From the NCBI RefSeq assembly GCF_011290485.1, contig NZ_CP048029.1, positions 2,738,501-2,802,500 of the forward strand: a stretch of 64,000 bases of DNA. The letters run 5' to 3'. The DNA comes from Caldichromatium japonicum (lineage in GTDB: Bacteria; Pseudomonadota; Gammaproteobacteria; Chromatiales; Chromatiaceae). Shown here piece by piece: positions 1 to 7,561 of this stretch. The translations under genes were made by a program, and so were the position numbers. Positions within the stretch are counted from its first letter, which is position 1. Each line of letters starts with the position of its first letter. Below the pieces are notes generated by a model. It made no database searches. It had not been told where the DNA came from and saw only the letters and a list, made by a program, of their open reading frames with translations.

Positions 1-1
1 C

Positions 2-1345
2 TCCCTCGGCGAACAGGCGGCCCGGGCGCTGCATCCAAGGCTCGCAACTCTGGCCCTGCCGCCGGACCGCTATGCCGCCTATCGCGCCCAAAACCCGCAG
101 GCGGCTTACCAGGAACAACCGATCATCCGCGCCATCCGCATCGACAACCGCTCGCGCCTGTCTGAGCGCCTGATCAGCGAGCGCATCTGGACTAAACCGG
201 GCGAGCGCCTTGATCCGGCAGCCATCGAGCGCCAGATCGCCCAGATCTATGATCTCGATGACTTCGAGTCGGTCCGCTATTACCTGGAAAACCAGAGCGA
301 CGGGGAGGCAACCCTGGTGATCGTTGCCCACGAAAAGTCCTGGGGCACGAGCTCGCTGCAGGCAGGGCTCGAGTTTTCCTCGACCACTGCGGGCGATTCG
401 CGCTTCAACATCGGGCTCGCCTATACGCGGCTCCCGCTCAATGCATTCAACGGCGAATGGCGCATCCAAACGCAGCTTGGTGAGGAACCCGCCCTTTATA
501 CTAGCCTCTACCAGCCGCTCGATCCGCTCGAACGCTGGTATCTGGGCCTGGGCGTCGGTTATCTGAACGAAAATCTCATGCTCTTTGAGCCGAATGTCCA
601 TAACCGCCCGATCGCCGAATATCAGCTCGCGCGCACCGGCGGCGAGCTTGAACTGGGGCGCAATCTCGGCAATTGGGGGCGGCTCGGGGTCCGGTATGGT
701 CGATTCTGGGGGCAGGCCGAACAGCGGATCGGGGATGTACACTATCCGGACTATGAGTTCGATCTCGGCGAGCTCGGCCTGCGTTTTACCTTGGATACCC
801 TCGACAACCTAAGCCTGCCGCGCCAGGGCTGGTTGATCGAGACCAGGCTGCTCGGGTCGCGCACCGAGCTCGGCGCCTCGGCCGATTATGATCAGTTCAG
901 CCTAGACCTGCTCCATGCCCAAACCCTTGGGCCGGACAGTCTGTTGTTGGGCTTGGGTTTTGCCGGCGATCTCGGCGGCGAGACCCCGCCCCAGTCCTAT
1001 CAGCGTCTCGGCGGGTTCTTAAACCTCTCTGGCTTCAATCAAAACGAGCTCTTGGGGATCTATCGAGGGCTAGCGCGCGCCATCTATCTCCACGACCTCA
1101 AGACGCCATTGCTGAAGACCTATGCGGGGGCCTCGCTTGAGGTCGGAAACGTCTGGGCCGAGCGCAGCCAAATCGGCTGGGAAGGCCTGCGCCTGGCCGG
1201 AAGCCTGTTTTTAGGCGCAGATACCCCGATCGGGCCTCTGTATCTGGGTTATGGTCAGGCCGATGGGGGCTATGGGGCGCTGTACCTCTTGCTCGGACGG
1301 CCCTGGGGCGGTTTGCGCGAGGGTATCGGCACGACCTATTATTGA
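2..1345 (+). CDS. Patatin-like phospholipase, Omp85/BamA-type C-terminal part (5' partial)
   Basis: The reading frame is open from base 2, so the gene starts before the window and its catalytic patatin domain is not visible. What remains is a POTRA-like segment (IIRAIRIDNRSRLSERLI) followed by an outer membrane beta-barrel with alternating strands, as in the RssA/PlpD-type patatins that carry a surface-antigen (Omp85) tail. The barrel appears to reach its usual end near GALYLLLGRPW; the last dozen residues look like an extension. The TGA stop at 1343-1345 lies inside the left end of an IS630-type element, so the native 3' end has been altered. Function is inferred from the barrel and POTRA part only. 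Confidence 0.75.
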   Translation, partial: SLGEQAARALHPRLATLALPPDRYAAYRAQNPQAAYQEQPIIRAIRIDNRSRLSERLISERIWTKPGERLDPAAIERQIAQIYDLDDFESVRYYLENQSDGEATLVIVAHEKSWGTSSLQAGLEFSSTTAGDSRFNIGLAYTRLPLNAFNGEWRIQTQLGEEPALYTSLYQPLDPLERWYLGLGVGYLNENLMLFEPNVHNRPIAEYQLARTGGELELGRNLGNWGRLGVRYGRFWGQAEQRIGDVHYPDYEFDLGELGLRFTLDTLDNLSLPRQGWLIETRLLGSRTELGASADYDQFSLDLLHAQTLGPDSLLLGLGFAGDLGGETPPQSYQRLGGFLNLSGFNQNELLGIYRGLARAIYLHDLKTPLLKTYAGASLEVGNVWAERSQIGWEGLRLAGSLFLGADTPIGPLYLGYGQADGGYGALYLLLGRPWGGLREGIGTTYY

Positions 1346-1783
1346 TAAGAAACACATGCTTTTGAAATTGAGTGAGCTGTCCTGATGTCGTGGGCATGGA
1401 AAGACGAGACATGAGATTGCTGTCGTTTGCGGCGCGCGAAGAGCGGCGGCGTAGCTGGAGGTATGAAGCGATAGGCGCGCAGAGGGGATTGTTGGGCGCA
1501 GGGGTGTTCGACATCTGCAAAGGCTATGGGCGCGAAGGGGCCCAAGGACAAGGGGGGTGGGCGCAAGGTGGGTGAGAAGCGGGCGCTGTTGGCGGAGCAG
1601 GACGCCCAGATACGCAAGCTCATCTGCGCGCAGGCGCCCTCCCGCGCCAAGGGCGATCTGAAGAAGGCGACCGTCAGCCACCTGCGCCGCCTTCTCAATT
1701 CCCCCCAACGCGTCATGCGCTACTTCCAGCATCCCAAGCTCCATGATGCCGCGTAATACAAGTTTATTGGTTTCGGATCAATA
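1340..1783 (+). mobile_element. IS630-type element, internally deleted (copy A, MITE-like)
   Basis: The left end begins TATTGATAAGAAACACATG and the right end is the complement of TATTGATCCGAAACCAATG. These are imperfect terminal inverted repeats bounded by TA, the usual IS630/Tc1 target. About 444 bp remain. The N-terminal transposase part (EKRALLAEQDAQIRKLIC) is joined directly to the C-terminal tail (AQAPSRAKGDLKKATVSHL), so the DDE core is lost. Comparison with the copies at 4194 and 20871 shows the junction lies at a short GCG microhomology. Both ends are intact, so it could in principle be moved by a related transposase. The left flank is the Omp85 gene and the right flank is tnpB, so the two sides do not come from one simple insertion. 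Confidence 0.8.
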
Positions 1784-2101
1784 GCTGATCGCTGGGATCC
1801 GAGCAGCCGCCTGTGTTCGGTCTGTGGTTGGGAGAATGAGATGTTGGCGTTGAAGGATCGGGAATGGACGTGTCCTCAATGCGGCACGCGCCATGATCGG
1901 GACATCAATGCCGCGCTCAATCTCAAACGGCTGGCAACCGCAACTGCCCTACCCGTGGCGAGTCCGTCCGGTAACGGCGGAGCTACAGCAGAGAGGGTCT
2001 CTGCCGTAGTCGGGAAAGTCACGCCTGTCAGAGACGAATGCGCTCCGCATTCGGGGCAGGAAGAGCACAGTGCGCCTGTTTGCGCACTTTCTTGAGAGCA
2101 G
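1782..2101 (+). mobile_element. IS200/IS605-type tnpB 3' fragment and right end
   Basis: The frame reads [19 protein letters not shown]...[18 protein letters not shown], the C-terminal zinc finger (CxxC...CxxC) and RuvC-III motif (D of DRDINAA) of TnpB, ending with a TGA at 2093-2095. Everything upstream is missing because the IS630-type element lies at the TA at 1782. The same 320 bp occurs inverted at 63139-63458; translations in two different frames match, so the copies are nearly or fully identical. A perfect hairpin at 2069-2088 (AGTGCGC, 6-base loop, GCGCACT) lies just inside the end, where IS605-family transposase TnpA binds. The shared sequence ends at 2101, six bases before the next start codon. 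Confidence 0.8.
1957..2101 (+). ncRNA. Candidate omega-RNA (TnpB guide RNA scaffold)
   Basis: In IS605-family elements the RNA that guides TnpB is made from the tnpB 3' end and the right end, with the guide taken from flanking DNA. Here that stretch is rich in perfect hairpins: 1983-2009 (CTAC, GCAGAGA, loop GGG, TCTCTGC, GTAG), 2036-2052 (GAATGCG, CTC, CGCATTC) and 2069-2088. The guide would start at about 2102 and include the start codon of the aldo-keto reductase gene. The 5' boundary is a guess. Expression is not shown, and no intact TnpB is in the window to use it. Confidence 0.5.
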
Positions 2102-2107
2102 GTCAAG

Positions 2108-3148
2108 ATGCTTTACCGACCGCTTGGCCGAACCGGGATCCAGGTGAGCGCGCTCTGTCTGGGGACTATGACCTTCGGCGAGCAGAACACCGAGTCCGAG
2201 GCCCATGCCCAGTTGGATCTGGCCTTTTCCATCGGGATCAATTTCATCGATACCGCCGAGATCTATCCCGTCCCGCCCTGCGCCGAGACCTATGGGATGA
2301 CCGAGACCATCATCGGCAACTGGCTGAAAAGCCGCCGCTGCCGCGATCGGGTGATCCTGGCCACCAAGGTCGCCGGGCCTGGGGATTGGCTTCCTTATCT
2401 GCGCAGCGGCAAGGCCAGGCTCGATCGGGCCAATATCGAGGCGGCGCTCGACGGCAGCCTCAAGCGTCTCAAGACTGATTGGATCGACCTCTATCAGCTC
2501 CATTGGCCAGACCGCAGCACCAATTTCTTCGGCAGGCTCGGTTATGTCCCTGAGGATGACTCAAACAGCGTGTCGCTGTGGGAGACTCTCGAGGTGCTCG
2601 GCGACCTGGTCAAGGCGGGCAAGATCCGCATGGTGGGGGTTTCCAACGAGACACCCTGGGGTCTGATGCGCTATCTGGCGCTGGCTGAACAACACAATCT
2701 GCCGCGCGTGGTGAGTATTCAAAACCCCTATAACCTGCTCAACCGCACCTTCGAGATCGGCTTGGCCGAGATCGCCATCCGCGAACAATGCGGGCTCTTG
2801 GCCTATTCGCCCTTGGGCTTTGGCGTCCTCTCGGGAAAGTATCTCAATGGACAACGCCCACCCGGGGCGCGGATCACCCGATTTGAGCGTTTCAGCCGCT
2901 ATCTCAACGGCGAGGCCGAGCGCGCGACTGCCGAATATGTCGCCTTGGCGAGGCTGCATGGGTTAGATCCGGCGCAGATGGCCCTCGCCTGGGTAAACAG
3001 CCGCCCCTTTGTCACCTCGACCATCATCGGTGCGACCACGCTCGAGCAGCTCAAGAGCAACATCGGCAGCCTGGATCTCAGGCTCGATGATGCGGTGATC
3101 GCCGGCATCGAGACGATTCACACCAAACAGCCCAATCCGGCGCCTTGA
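2108..3148 (+). CDS. tas: NADP(H)-dependent aldo-keto reductase, Tas type
   Basis: This 346-residue protein has the TIM-barrel aldo-keto reductase pattern. Catalytic Asp48 and Tyr53 lie in FIDTAEIY, Lys87 in ILATKVAG and His132 in YQLHWPD. The C-terminal cofactor region is FVTSTIIGATTLEQLKSNI. The N-terminus MLYRPLGRTGIQVSALCLGT and the length match Tas/YgdS reductases, which reduce carbonyl compounds with NADPH in the cytoplasm; the natural substrate is not known. The ATG lies only 6 bp after the right end of the tnpB remnant, so any native promoter has been displaced, and the weak Shine-Dalgarno-like GAGAGCAGG falls partly inside the element. The next gene begins 1 bp after the stop. Confidence 0.88.
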   Translation: MLYRPLGRTGIQVSALCLGTMTFGEQNTESEAHAQLDLAFSIGINFIDTAEIYPVPPCAETYGMTETIIGNWLKSRRCRDRVILATKVAGPGDWLPYLRSGKARLDRANIEAALDGSLKRLKTDWIDLYQLHWPDRSTNFFGRLGYVPEDDSNSVSLWETLEVLGDLVKAGKIRMVGVSNETPWGLMRYLALAEQHNLPRVVSIQNPYNLLNRTFEIGLAEIAIREQCGLLAYSPLGFGVLSGKYLNGQRPPGARITRFERFSRYLNGEAERATAEYVALARLHGLDPAQMALAWVNSRPFVTSTIIGATTLEQLKSNIGSLDLRLDDAVIAGIETIHTKQPNPAP

Positions 3149-3149
3149 G

Positions 3150-4124
3150 ATGCCTGTCCCCATGCTCGAGGCCCGCAAGCTGGTGCGGATCTATCCCGGT
3201 GGGGTGCGGGCAGTGGATGGGATCAGCTTCGCCGTTGTCCAGGGTGACTGCTTCGGCCTGTTGGGGCCAAACGGTGCGGGCAAGACGACCACCCTGGAGA
3301 TATTCGAGGGACTCCAAACCCAGACCGCAGGCGAGATCCTGTTCAAAGGCCGGCCCTTGGACCAAGAGTACCGCAAGGCGATCGGAATCCAGTTCCAGAC
3401 CACGGCGCTGCAGGAGTTTCAGACCGTCGGCGAGGCGTTGCACATGTTCGCCAACCTCTATCGGCACCGGGCGGACCTCGATGCCCTGATCTGGCTCTGT
3501 CATCTGGAGGAGCTGCTCGGGCGCAATACCCGCCAGCTCTCCGGCGGTCAGCGCCAGCGGTTGCTGCTGGCAATCGCCCTGGTCAATGAGCCTGAGCTCG
3601 TCTTTTTGGATGAGCCGACCACCGGCCTCGATCCCCAGTCCAGGCGTAACTTCTGGGGTCTGATCGAGGACATCCGCCGCCGCAGGACCACGGTCGTCCT
3701 CACCACTCACTATATGTAAGAGGCCGAGTGGCTGTGCGACAGGGTGGCGATCGTAGATCAGGGGCGGATCATCGCTGAGGGCAGGCCCAAGGACCTGATG
3801 CACGCCCATTTTCCAGCCTATCTGATCCATCTGCCTGAGACGGCCTGGCCCGAGACCTTACCCTTGCCCGAAAACGCCGTGGTGGAGGAGGGCGAGACCG
3901 AGCTTCCAGCAGATGCAGTTGCGCCGCCTCTCATCGAGCTCGACCGGCTCGGGGTCGATCTGGGGGCGCTGCGGGTGTCTAGACCCAACCTGGAGGACCT
4001 GTTCTTGAAGCTGATCGGACATCGGCTGAGGGGCTATCCATGTGGCGACGGGTCTTTGCCATCCTGGTCGCGCGCAACCGCGAATTTTATCGCGATCGCG
4101 CGGGTCTATCCTGGAATCTGCTGA
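3150..4124 (+). pseudogene. ABC-type multidrug/ABC-2 exporter ATP-binding protein, interrupted by a stop codon
   Basis: Walker A (GPNGAGKTT, residues 39-47), the signature LSGGQRQR (about 130) and Walker B (LVFLDEPTTGLD) are all present. An in-frame TAA at 3717-3719 then falls where the family reads THYMEEAE: THYM is followed by stop and EAEWLCDRVAIVDQG. One base change (GAA or GAG to TAA) explains this. The remaining frame runs on to 4124 and overlaps the permease start by 85 bp, so its extreme 3' end may also have shifted. The product would have been the cytoplasmic ATPase of a CcmA/DrrA-like exporter. With the permease also truncated, the transporter is dead. Confidence 0.8.
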
Positions 4125-4193
4125 TGCCTATCCTGATGCTCTTGGCCTTCGCCTTTCTCTTTCAGGGTGAACGCCCGCTCATTATTGATCCGA
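4040..4193 (+). pseudogene. ABC-2 type permease, 5' fragment
   Basis: An ATG at 4040 opens a frame reading MWRRVFAILVARNREFYRDR followed by a hydrophobic helix (LLMPILMLLAFAFLF), the typical N-terminus of an ABC-2 exporter permease (DrrB/YadH-like). The frame is cut by the end of an IS630-type element at 4194, and the 3' part is not found on the other side of that element, so sequence has been deleted and not merely interrupted. About 51 native residues remain out of a usual 250-380. It belongs with the ATPase gene just upstream. Confidence 0.75.
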
Positions 4194-4918
4194 AACCAAT
4201 GAACTTGTATTACGCGGCATCATGAAGCTTGGGATGCTGGAAGTAGCGCATGATGCGTTGGGGGGAATTGAGAAGGCGGCGCAGGTGGCTGACGGTCGCC
4301 TTCTTCAGATCGCCCTTGGCGCGGGAGGGCGCCTGCGCGGTGATGATGGCCTTGAGCATCTCGTTGGGGTTCAGTGCTGGGCTGTAGGGGGGGAGGGAGG
4401 AGGCCTCGATTTGATTGGCGCATGCAGCCAGCCACGCCTTGACCGGCTTGGTGTGATGCACGCGCAGGTTGTCGAGGATGAGGAAGATCTTCTTGCCCCT
4501 GGCGTCCTTGACGAGCCGCTTCATGAAGTCGATCAGGATGTCGGCGTTCATCGCCCCCGCGAACGCCTTCCAAGGCACCTTGCCGCGGTTGGTCAGCGTC
4601 GAGATCACCGACAGGCCTTCGCGACGGTGCGTGACGCGAATCTCGGACGTCTTGATCGCCGGCGCATAAGAGCGCCCGCGCACCTCGTCCGAGCGCAGCC
4701 CCGTTTCATCGCCCCAGTGGATTTCGGCGCCCTCGGCCTTGGCGCGCCGGGCAATGTCCGGGTAGATCTCCTCAAGCCACGTCTTGCCCGCCGGCGGGCT
4801 TTGCTCATAGGCGCGCCGAATCGGTTTCTGGGGCGTCAATCCCCAGCGCGCCATGTACTTGCCCTCCCCCTGCGGCCTGAGCTCGATGCCAAAACGGTCG
4901 AGGATCAACTGCCGCACC
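4194..4918 (-). mobile_element. IS630-type element, right-hand part (copy B)
   Basis: The terminal sequence TATTGATCCGAAACCAATG starts at 4194 and faces the truncated permease. Sequence shared with the copy at 20871-21496 stops at about 4918, so the left end and the 5' third of the transposase gene are missing. Beyond 4918 the DNA is unrelated. This is therefore a one-ended remnant and cannot transpose on its own. Confidence 0.8.
4210..4918 (-). pseudogene. IS630 family transposase, 5'-truncated
   Basis: All three catalytic acidic positions of the DDE core can be seen: Asp in IHWGDETGLRSDEV, Asp in IFLILDNLRVHHTKP and Glu in LPPYSPALNPNE. The tail KKATVSHLRRLLNSPQRIMRYF is shared with copy A. 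The N-terminal helix-turn-helix part is missing. An open frame continues upstream to 5160, but those residues (such as HALLSRFIDPMCIKPRR) come from unrelated flanking DNA, so the 316-residue frame is chimeric and probably not functional. Relative to the family pattern, a few residues after LNPNEM also appear to be lost. Confidence 0.8.
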
Positions 4919-5189
4919 TTGGTCTTTGGGGCGAAACAACAGTAGCCACCCACTGAACTGCAACCCCAAGACAACGGCGACCACGCCCTCCGCGCTATCC
5001 TTCCTCGCCTTGAACGGCGGGGCTTGATGCACATCGGATCAATGAACCGCGACAGTAGGGCGTGCATGGCGTACCCTACATCTGAAACCTGGTGTCCACA
5101 ATGCACGAAGAAGGTCTTCAATCCTGGCTTGACGGGGGGCAGGTCAGCCGCCATTGTCATAAAGGTCGATACGAGGATCCCTTAATCCT
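4919..5189. other. Unassigned stretch between IS630 remnant and grxC
   Basis: No gene is recognised here. The sequence contains one copy of the dispersed GTAGGG...CCCTAC palindrome (5055-5079). The minus-strand frame that runs through it is an extension of the transposase frame and matches no family I know. The native promoter of grxC, if any, would lie here; no convincing sigma-70 boxes were seen. Confidence 0.5.
5055..5079. repeat. Dispersed palindrome, GTAGGG...CCCTAC family
   Basis: A 25-bp imperfect palindrome begins GTAGGGCGTGC and ends GCGTACCCTAC. Related units lie at 9435, 30214, 46776, 49250, 49491, 50895 and 51717, mostly between genes, as expected of REP-like elements. Confidence 0.65.
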
Positions 5190-5462
5190 ATGCCGCAGGT
5201 CGTCATCTATACCACCCAAACCTGTCCCTATTGCCAGCGAGCGCGGCGCCTGTTGCAGCGCAAGGGCGTTGCCTTCCAGGAGATCGCGGTCGATCGCGAC
5301 CGGATGCGCTGGGACGAGATGGTCGCGCGCAGCGGGCGCAAGACCGTGCCCCAGATCTTCATCGATGACTTTCATGTCGGCGGCTATGACGACATGATGG
5401 CACTCGACCTGGAGGGCGAACTGGATGTCCGGCTCGGGATCGATGATGGACAAGACTGCTGA
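5190..5462 (+). CDS. grxC: Glutaredoxin 3
   Basis: This 90-residue protein has the CPYC redox motif at residues 12-15 (TTQTCPYCQRARRLL), the TVPQIFI cis-proline segment and the GGYDDMMAL glutathione-binding segment, so it is a classical dithiol glutaredoxin of the thioredoxin fold. It reduces protein disulfides and mixed glutathione disulfides in the cytoplasm. The length is normal for GrxC (82-90). The gene overlaps the start of hslR by 17 bp, so the two are probably co-transcribed and translationally coupled. The start follows a poor ribosome binding site. Upstream DNA has been reshaped by an IS remnant. Confidence 0.93.
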   Translation: MPQVVIYTTQTCPYCQRARRLLQRKGVAFQEIAVDRDRMRWDEMVARSGRKTVPQIFIDDFHVGGYDDMMALDLEGELDVRLGIDDGQDC

Positions 5463-5856
5463 GCTCACCGAGATGCGCCTCGACAAATGGCTGTGGGCGG
5501 CGCGTTTTTATAAGACCCGCCAACTTGCGGTCGAGGCGATCAATGGCGGCAAGGTCCATGTCGATGGCCGGCGGGTCAAGCCGAGCCGATTGATCCGTCC
5601 GGGCAACCGCCTGGAGATCCATAAGGACGGTCTGAGTTGGAGCATCGAGGTGGTGGCCCTGAGCGCCCAGCGGCGGCCTGCGCCAGAGGCGGCGCAACTC
5701 TATGTCGAGGACGAGACAAGCCGGCTCAACCGCCAAGAACAGGTCCGAGCGCGGCGCGAGACAGGCGCTCAGGGCGAACGGCCCCGCGGTCGTCCGACCA
5801 AGCGCGATCGGCGGATGATCGAGCGCCTCATCCGCGGCGGTGACCCTGGTCTGTAA
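5446..5856 (+). CDS. hslR: Heat shock protein 15, S4 RNA-binding domain
   Basis: The S4 fold is clear from MRLDKWLWAARFYKTRQLA at residues 10-28 and the VEAINGGKVHVDGRRVKPSR segment. The tail is basic and ends GRPTKRDRRMIERLI, as in Hsp15. In Escherichia coli, Hsp15 binds free 50S subunits that carry nascent chain-tRNA after abortive translation under heat stress. ATGs at 5443 and 5446 are both possible; the latter gives MDKTAEL and 136 residues. It overlaps grxC, and the next gene follows after 2 bp, so all three may form one transcription unit. Confidence 0.9.
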   Translation: MDKTAELTEMRLDKWLWAARFYKTRQLAVEAINGGKVHVDGRRVKPSRLIRPGNRLEIHKDGLSWSIEVVALSAQRRPAPEAAQLYVEDETSRLNRQEQVRARRETGAQGERPRGRPTKRDRRMIERLIRGGDPGL

Positions 5857-5858
5857 AC

Positions 5859-6314
5859 ATGGACAGCGAGGCCTGGCGCGAAACCTACGCCGCTCTCAAT
5901 GAGCGACCCTGCCCGTTCGAGCAGGCGATCCTAAGCGGCAGCGCCGGATGTACCCAGGCCCAGCATCTGTGTATCGGGGAGCGCCAGGGTGTGCAATGCG
6001 CCTCAGACCAGGCCCGGGTGCCTTGTCTCGATCTATTGAAGTCGCTCAAAGAACAGTCCCGCTTTGCCCTGAAAGCGCTCGATCCCCAAGAGGCTCTGCC
6101 TCATAACCAGGCCCTGCGCGTCCAGATCGGCGGGCTGCGCGGTCTACGCACAATTCTAAACCCACAGATATCAGAGACTGCGCCGATCCTGGACATCAGC
6201 GCCTTGCTCGGGTCAGCCCTGGATCGATTCGGTTCATTCGCCGCCCTGCCCTCCCCGCTGATCCTGAGGGCGATCGCGCGTTATCACCCGCGGCGATCTC
6301 GGAGATTCGAGTAG
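5859..6314 (+). CDS. Conserved hypothetical protein, Cys-rich N-terminal half
   Basis: I do not recognise a characterised family for this 151-residue protein. The N-terminal third holds five cysteines (18, 31, 38, 47 and 56) in a C-x12-C-x6-C-x8-C-x8-C pattern including CPFEQAIL and CIGERQGVQC, which could bind a metal or a small iron-sulfur cluster. The second half (ALRVQIGGLRGLRTIL) has no cysteine and looks helical. It has no signal peptide or membrane segment, so it is probably cytoplasmic. It lies 2 bp after hslR and 12 bp before an SDR gene, which suggests an operon. The spacing and codon use look like a real gene. Confidence 0.7.
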   Translation: MDSEAWRETYAALNERPCPFEQAILSGSAGCTQAQHLCIGERQGVQCASDQARVPCLDLLKSLKEQSRFALKALDPQEALPHNQALRVQIGGLRGLRTILNPQISETAPILDISALLGSALDRFGSFAALPSPLILRAIARYHPRRSRRFE

Positions 6315-6326
6315 GAGATACCGCCG

Positions 6327-7205
6327 ATGTCCCAAACCGCACTGATCACCGGCGCCAATTCCGGACTCGGCTATGCCCTCGCTCAGGCGCTCGCCCAGGC
6401 CGGTTGGCGGCTAGGTCTGGTGGCGCGAGATCCCAAACGCGGTCAAGCCGCGCTCGAACAGATCCGCGCTGCGACCGGCAACGATGCGCTTGAATTGTTC
6501 ATCGCCGATCTGGTGAGCCAACAACAGGTCCACAGCCTGGCCGAGGCGGTTTTGGGACGCTTTGATGAGCTACATCTCCTGATCAACAACGCCGGTACCG
6601 CCTTTCGCAAACGGCATCTAAGCCCGGAGAGGATCGAATGCGCCCTGACGGTCAATCACCTCGCCCCCTTTCTCTTGATCCTGCTTGTGCTCGACCGGCT
6701 CAAGGCGAGCGCCCCGGCCCAGGTCATCCAGGTCGGCACCCGCATCGATACCGCCCTGGACCTCGAGGATTGGAACTGGGAGCGGCGCCCCTACCGCATG
6801 CTTGCCGCCTATGGTCAGTCCAAGCTCGGCATGCTCCATTGCACCTTTGAGCTGGCACGCAGGCTCGAAGGCACGGGTGTGCGGGTCAATTGTGTCTTTC
6901 CCGGGGTCTTTCGCTCCAACCTCGGCAAGACCGATGGCGGCCAAGGGTTCTTTTGGCAGGCGGTCGATCGGCTGATCGGCTGGGCCTTGCCGCGACCCGA
7001 GCAGGCCGCGCGCGGGGTCTTGCGCCTGGTCTTCGACCCGAGCCTCCAGGGACTCAACGGCGCCTATCTCTGGAATGGCCGCCCGATCCCCGCCCCCCTC
7101 CAGGCGCGCGACCCCGAGATGAACCGACGGGTCTGGGAGCTGAGCCTTGCGCTGGCAGGGCTGAGCGAGATCTCATACCTCCAAGTTGCATCCGTTGCGA
7201 CCTAG
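6327..7205 (+). CDS. SDR family oxidoreductase
   Basis: The Rossmann nucleotide site is TGANSGLG (residues 8-15), the structural motif NNAG is at 87-90, and the catalytic Tyr162 and Lys166 are in YGQSK. The usual catalytic serine position reads VIQVGTRID, so a threonine or no hydroxyl residue may take its place. The 292-residue length and the order resemble the retinol-dehydrogenase-like classical SDRs, which act on lipophilic alcohols or ketones with NADP(H). The substrate is not known. It is preceded by GGAGA 8 bp before the ATG. Confidence 0.85.
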   Translation: MSQTALITGANSGLGYALAQALAQAGWRLGLVARDPKRGQAALEQIRAATGNDALELFIADLVSQQQVHSLAEAVLGRFDELHLLINNAGTAFRKRHLSPERIECALTVNHLAPFLLILLVLDRLKASAPAQVIQVGTRIDTALDLEDWNWERRPYRMLAAYGQSKLGMLHCTFELARRLEGTGVRVNCVFPGVFRSNLGKTDGGQGFFWQAVDRLIGWALPRPEQAARGVLRLVFDPSLQGLNGAYLWNGRPIPAPLQARDPEMNRRVWELSLALAGLSEISYLQVASVAT

Positions 7206-7561
7206 TAACCGGCTCATCTCCTGATCTACAGCACCCCAGCAAAAGCCGCTGTGCAATCCATGCGCTTCCCAGCCTGCGCTGGAATGACGGTTCATGCAGG
7301 CCGGTGAGTGGCTCAAAAAGGCCAGTCACATCGGCGAACGCAGGTGTCCTGGTGCTTGAATATCTTCCCTAGACTGCGCCGGTATGGACAACCCGTCTGG
7401 GCGTGATGCAACGGCTGCGTGGACGTTGCATGGCCTTTAGCCCCAAAGAGGACTTGGCCACACAGCGCCTGATTTCGTGATTCAATATCCCCGCAAGGCC
7501 GGGCAACACCCCGCCATCCGCCGAGGGCGACGTCCCTTACGCCAACCCGAGAACAATCGCG
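7206..7561. other. Intergenic region with a dispersed repeat
   Basis: No gene is seen in these 356 bp. At about 7262-7293 there is an inverted relative of the repeat at 36924-36950 (GCGCTGGAATGACGG here, its complement there). The promoter of the DUF294 gene should lie near its 3' end, but no strong sigma-70 boxes were found. Confidence 0.5.

Noticed and set aside
1211..1744. Minus-strand open frames over the IS630 element and the Omp85 3' end
   Set aside because: They are shadows of the plus-strand genes; their sequence is a translation of the element ends and has no family resemblance.
4919..5160. N-terminal 80 residues of the 316-residue transposase frame as part of the protein
   Set aside because: Copy C has a different, IS630-like sequence at this point, so the frame in copy B continues into unrelated DNA by chance.
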